Source: Antitrichia curtipendula
Taxonomy: Eukaryota > Streptophyta > Bryopsida > Hypnales > Leucodontaceae
NCBI GenBank assembly: GCA_951230915.1
Contig: OX579639.1
Coordinates: forward strand, 11,656,001-11,720,000
Direction of reading: 5' to 3'
Length of the DNA stretch: 64,000 nt
A program made the position numbers and the translations under genes. Positions within the stretch are counted from its first letter, which is position 1; the number at the start of each line of letters is the position of its first letter. Below are positions 62,211 to 64,000 of this stretch, piece after piece. The notes beneath the pieces are model-generated. The model was not told where the DNA came from. It saw only the letters and a program-made list of their open reading frames with translations, and searched no databases.

Positions 62211-62438
62211 ATTGAAGGCCGGATTGATGGCAAATCGGGCCAGCAATCCATCCGGCCCCAGAGCGTGTATAAACCGGCCCTAATGCAAAAGCAGTCATTG
62301 GAAGTCAAACTACTGTAGATGATATTTTTTTTTCCCACAAAATTTGGAAGATGAATAGTTGGACTTCTGTCCTACACATGAGATTATCTTGTCATTCATC
62401 GGCCGGCAAAACGTCCCCCTCAACGTTTAAGGATTTAA

Positions 62439-63830
62439 AATGGTTCGGTTTTCAAGGAAGGTGGCTTTTCAAAATTCCTCATAAGAGCTTCTCTCAATGC
62501 AAAACGGCTTTCCTTTGGTCCAGAGCTAATAAGTTAAGTCAATAATTCAATGGACCACCAATCATGGACAAGTTTGCATTCAAGATTTTGCATACAAGAA
62601 GGTGTGTGCCTTGATTCATGGGTAGCAAGGAGGCTTTCAACGTTGCAATTCAAGAATGTTCAAACCTTTAGAGCAGCCCCACGGCAACATGCCACAACTG
62701 ACTTCTAAAGGTTGTATACCATTGATCTTCTATGATAGAAGAATGTATTCCATTGATTTGCTTCAAGGTGTTGTTGTGGGGATGCTCTTACGGAAGCCAA
62801 CCTATTCCTAATTACTCCCCTATTTCGGCAACGCAGGGTGGTCTAAAGTAGACAAGCCTATTACCACCCTAATTTGCAATCCGAATATGTTGGACAACTT
62901 CAAGAGGGCACATATTTTTAGAGGTGTGCGCATGTTTCACAAATCAATCCCAAGTGGAATCATAATTTTTTGATTAAAATTGTAATTTATGTGAATTTTT
63001 GAAGTAGTGTGCTTTGAAATTACAAAACCACCCATAGACTAGAGTCATAAATGTTTCCTAACCAACCCATAACCACCCAAGTCAAGTACTAAATATTTAG
63101 CACTGATGGAGTGATACATTACCCTTTGTTGTCATAAAAATTCTGATTTTATCATAAAACACTTTGATTTTGTCATAAAAAAGAATGGATTTGGATGTTT
63201 TGTAGACAAAATTGGGCCCAAAGTTAGGTAATAGAATTAGATTGGTCTATTGGTGGAATTGGGAAGCAAATGGTAATGGATTGGTTTACCTTATTTCCAG
63301 TCAGTTATAAAGCCTTATAATTAAAAACAGGACTCCCACTTTGTAAGGTGGCAGTTGGTGATGAAGCACTCTCGATTTGTACTACGATTTTCTATAACAA
63401 TAATGAAGCATTCATGATTTTTCAACCAGCCCCTGGTCGAAAATAGGATGACTTATATGATCAATATGGGATGAACAAAATCTTCACCTAAAAAATTCAT
63501 GATAATTTTGTTTTGAAAAATAAAATTGTGAAAAATTATGGAATTCTTCTTAAATCTATTTTTATATACGAGAAAAAATTTCCCCTCAATATACTTGCAC
63601 TCCAGATACGTTCAATTGCTTAAGTGGTTGGAAATAGACTGGTTCCTTAAAAGGACATTTGAAGCTCCTAAGAAGCTGCCTAAACTTAAATTTCAAAATC
63701 TTTTTTAAATGAACATCACGTAGCTTGTTCAAATGACCAATCAATAATAAACTTTTGTCCTCATGAAGGACATGGGCAAATTTGAATAGTAGACAACTAT
63801 TTCTTCAATACTCATGTAATACTTAGGTGA
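62439..63830. other. AT-rich intergenic DNA with a dispersed repeat
   Basis: No gene. The part at about 63390-63650 is similar to 10910-11220. Confidence 0.45.
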
Positions 63831-63910
63831 TATTTGGTGATATTTGGTGATATTTGGTGATATTTGGTGATATTTGGTGATATTTGGTGATATTTGGTGA
63901 TATTTGGTGA
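63831..63910 (+). repeat. 10-bp tandem repeat (TATTTGGTGA), 8 copies
   Basis: Eight perfect consecutive units of TATTTGGTGA, preceded and followed by partial ones. Confidence 0.97.
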
Positions 63911-64000
63911 TATCTACATCAAAACTAGGAGAGCCCTAGATACAATTTGGCTAACTATAAATATACAAAATTATTTGTTTGTTTTGTTTGTTTTGTTTTT

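Larger units (their letters stand above)
59502..62280. mobile_element. 2,779-bp element with GGGCCGGTTTATAC ends
   Basis: GGGCCGGTTTATAC (59502-59515) and GTATAAACCGGCCC (62267-62280) are perfect 14-bp inverted repeats. The limits are confirmed by the uninterrupted family B copy at 2207-2877. Subterminal regions are crowded with GGGCCGGATTG motifs in both orientations, as in several DNA-transposon superfamilies. The GGGCC start suggests a PIF/Harbinger-like element, but no clear 3-bp duplication is seen. No transposase ORF is visible. The interior is AT-rich and hosts further insertions. Confidence 0.8.
59430..62438 (+). mobile_element. Family B TTAA element split by a nested 2.8-kb element
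   Basis: Left part 59430-59501 begins TTAACCCTAAACG and right part 62281-62438 ends AACGTTTAAGGATTTAA. Put together, the two parts align with the 2207-2877 copy. The junction ...GGATTAAAA + TAATGCAAAAGC corresponds to GGATTAAAATATTGCAAAAG in that uninterrupted copy. Confidence 0.75.

Overview
This is a nuclear land-plant window. It has a plastid-type ADP-glucose pyrophosphorylase gene, intron-bearing GT-AG genes, no operons, GC-richer exons in very AT-rich intergenic DNA, and dense terminal-inverted-repeat (TIR) elements. I cannot fix the lineage from sequence alone; a seedless plant (bryophyte or similar) is plausible but unproven. There is one 200-base N gap at 3417-3616.

Layout. From 1 to about 29.5 kb no convincing host gene is visible. 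The region is a patchwork of non-autonomous inverted-repeat elements, simple repeats (including 156 uninterrupted GTT units), a degraded retroelement fragment and one orphan 89-codon ORF. At 29.5-34.4 kb on the + strand lies a complete gene for an ADP-glucose pyrophosphorylase large subunit: TATA box, intron-split leader without ATG, seven coding exons, 542 aa. At 36.0-37.4 kb (- strand) there are weak signs of an unidentified gene. At 43.3-48.5 kb (- strand) lies a complete ten-exon Pinin-like splicing/exon-junction protein (462 aa). At 54.2-58.9 kb (- strand) lies a complete six-exon theta-class glutathione S-transferase (254 aa). The window ends in a nested transposon cluster (59.4-62.4 kb) and short tandem repeats.

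The three genes belong to unrelated processes: starch synthesis in plastids, nuclear mRNA processing, and glutathione-dependent detoxification. Nothing suggests they act together. Two of them carry degenerate tandem repeats in their first intron, and two carry TTAA-bounded elements inside an intron.

The most distinctive content is the repeat landscape. Three apparently different families of ORF-less elements (called A, B and C here) all begin and end at TTAA. Family A has 11 recognisable copies, about 8.4 kb or 13% of the window. Breakpoints between duplicated flanks fall exactly at TTAA, which supports TTAA being the insertion site. TTAA duplication with CCC-starting ends is the hallmark of the piggyBac superfamily, which is not normally associated with land plants. 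This is a hypothesis, because no transposase is seen here. A 573-bp near-perfect palindrome (41087-41659) is the second standout feature.
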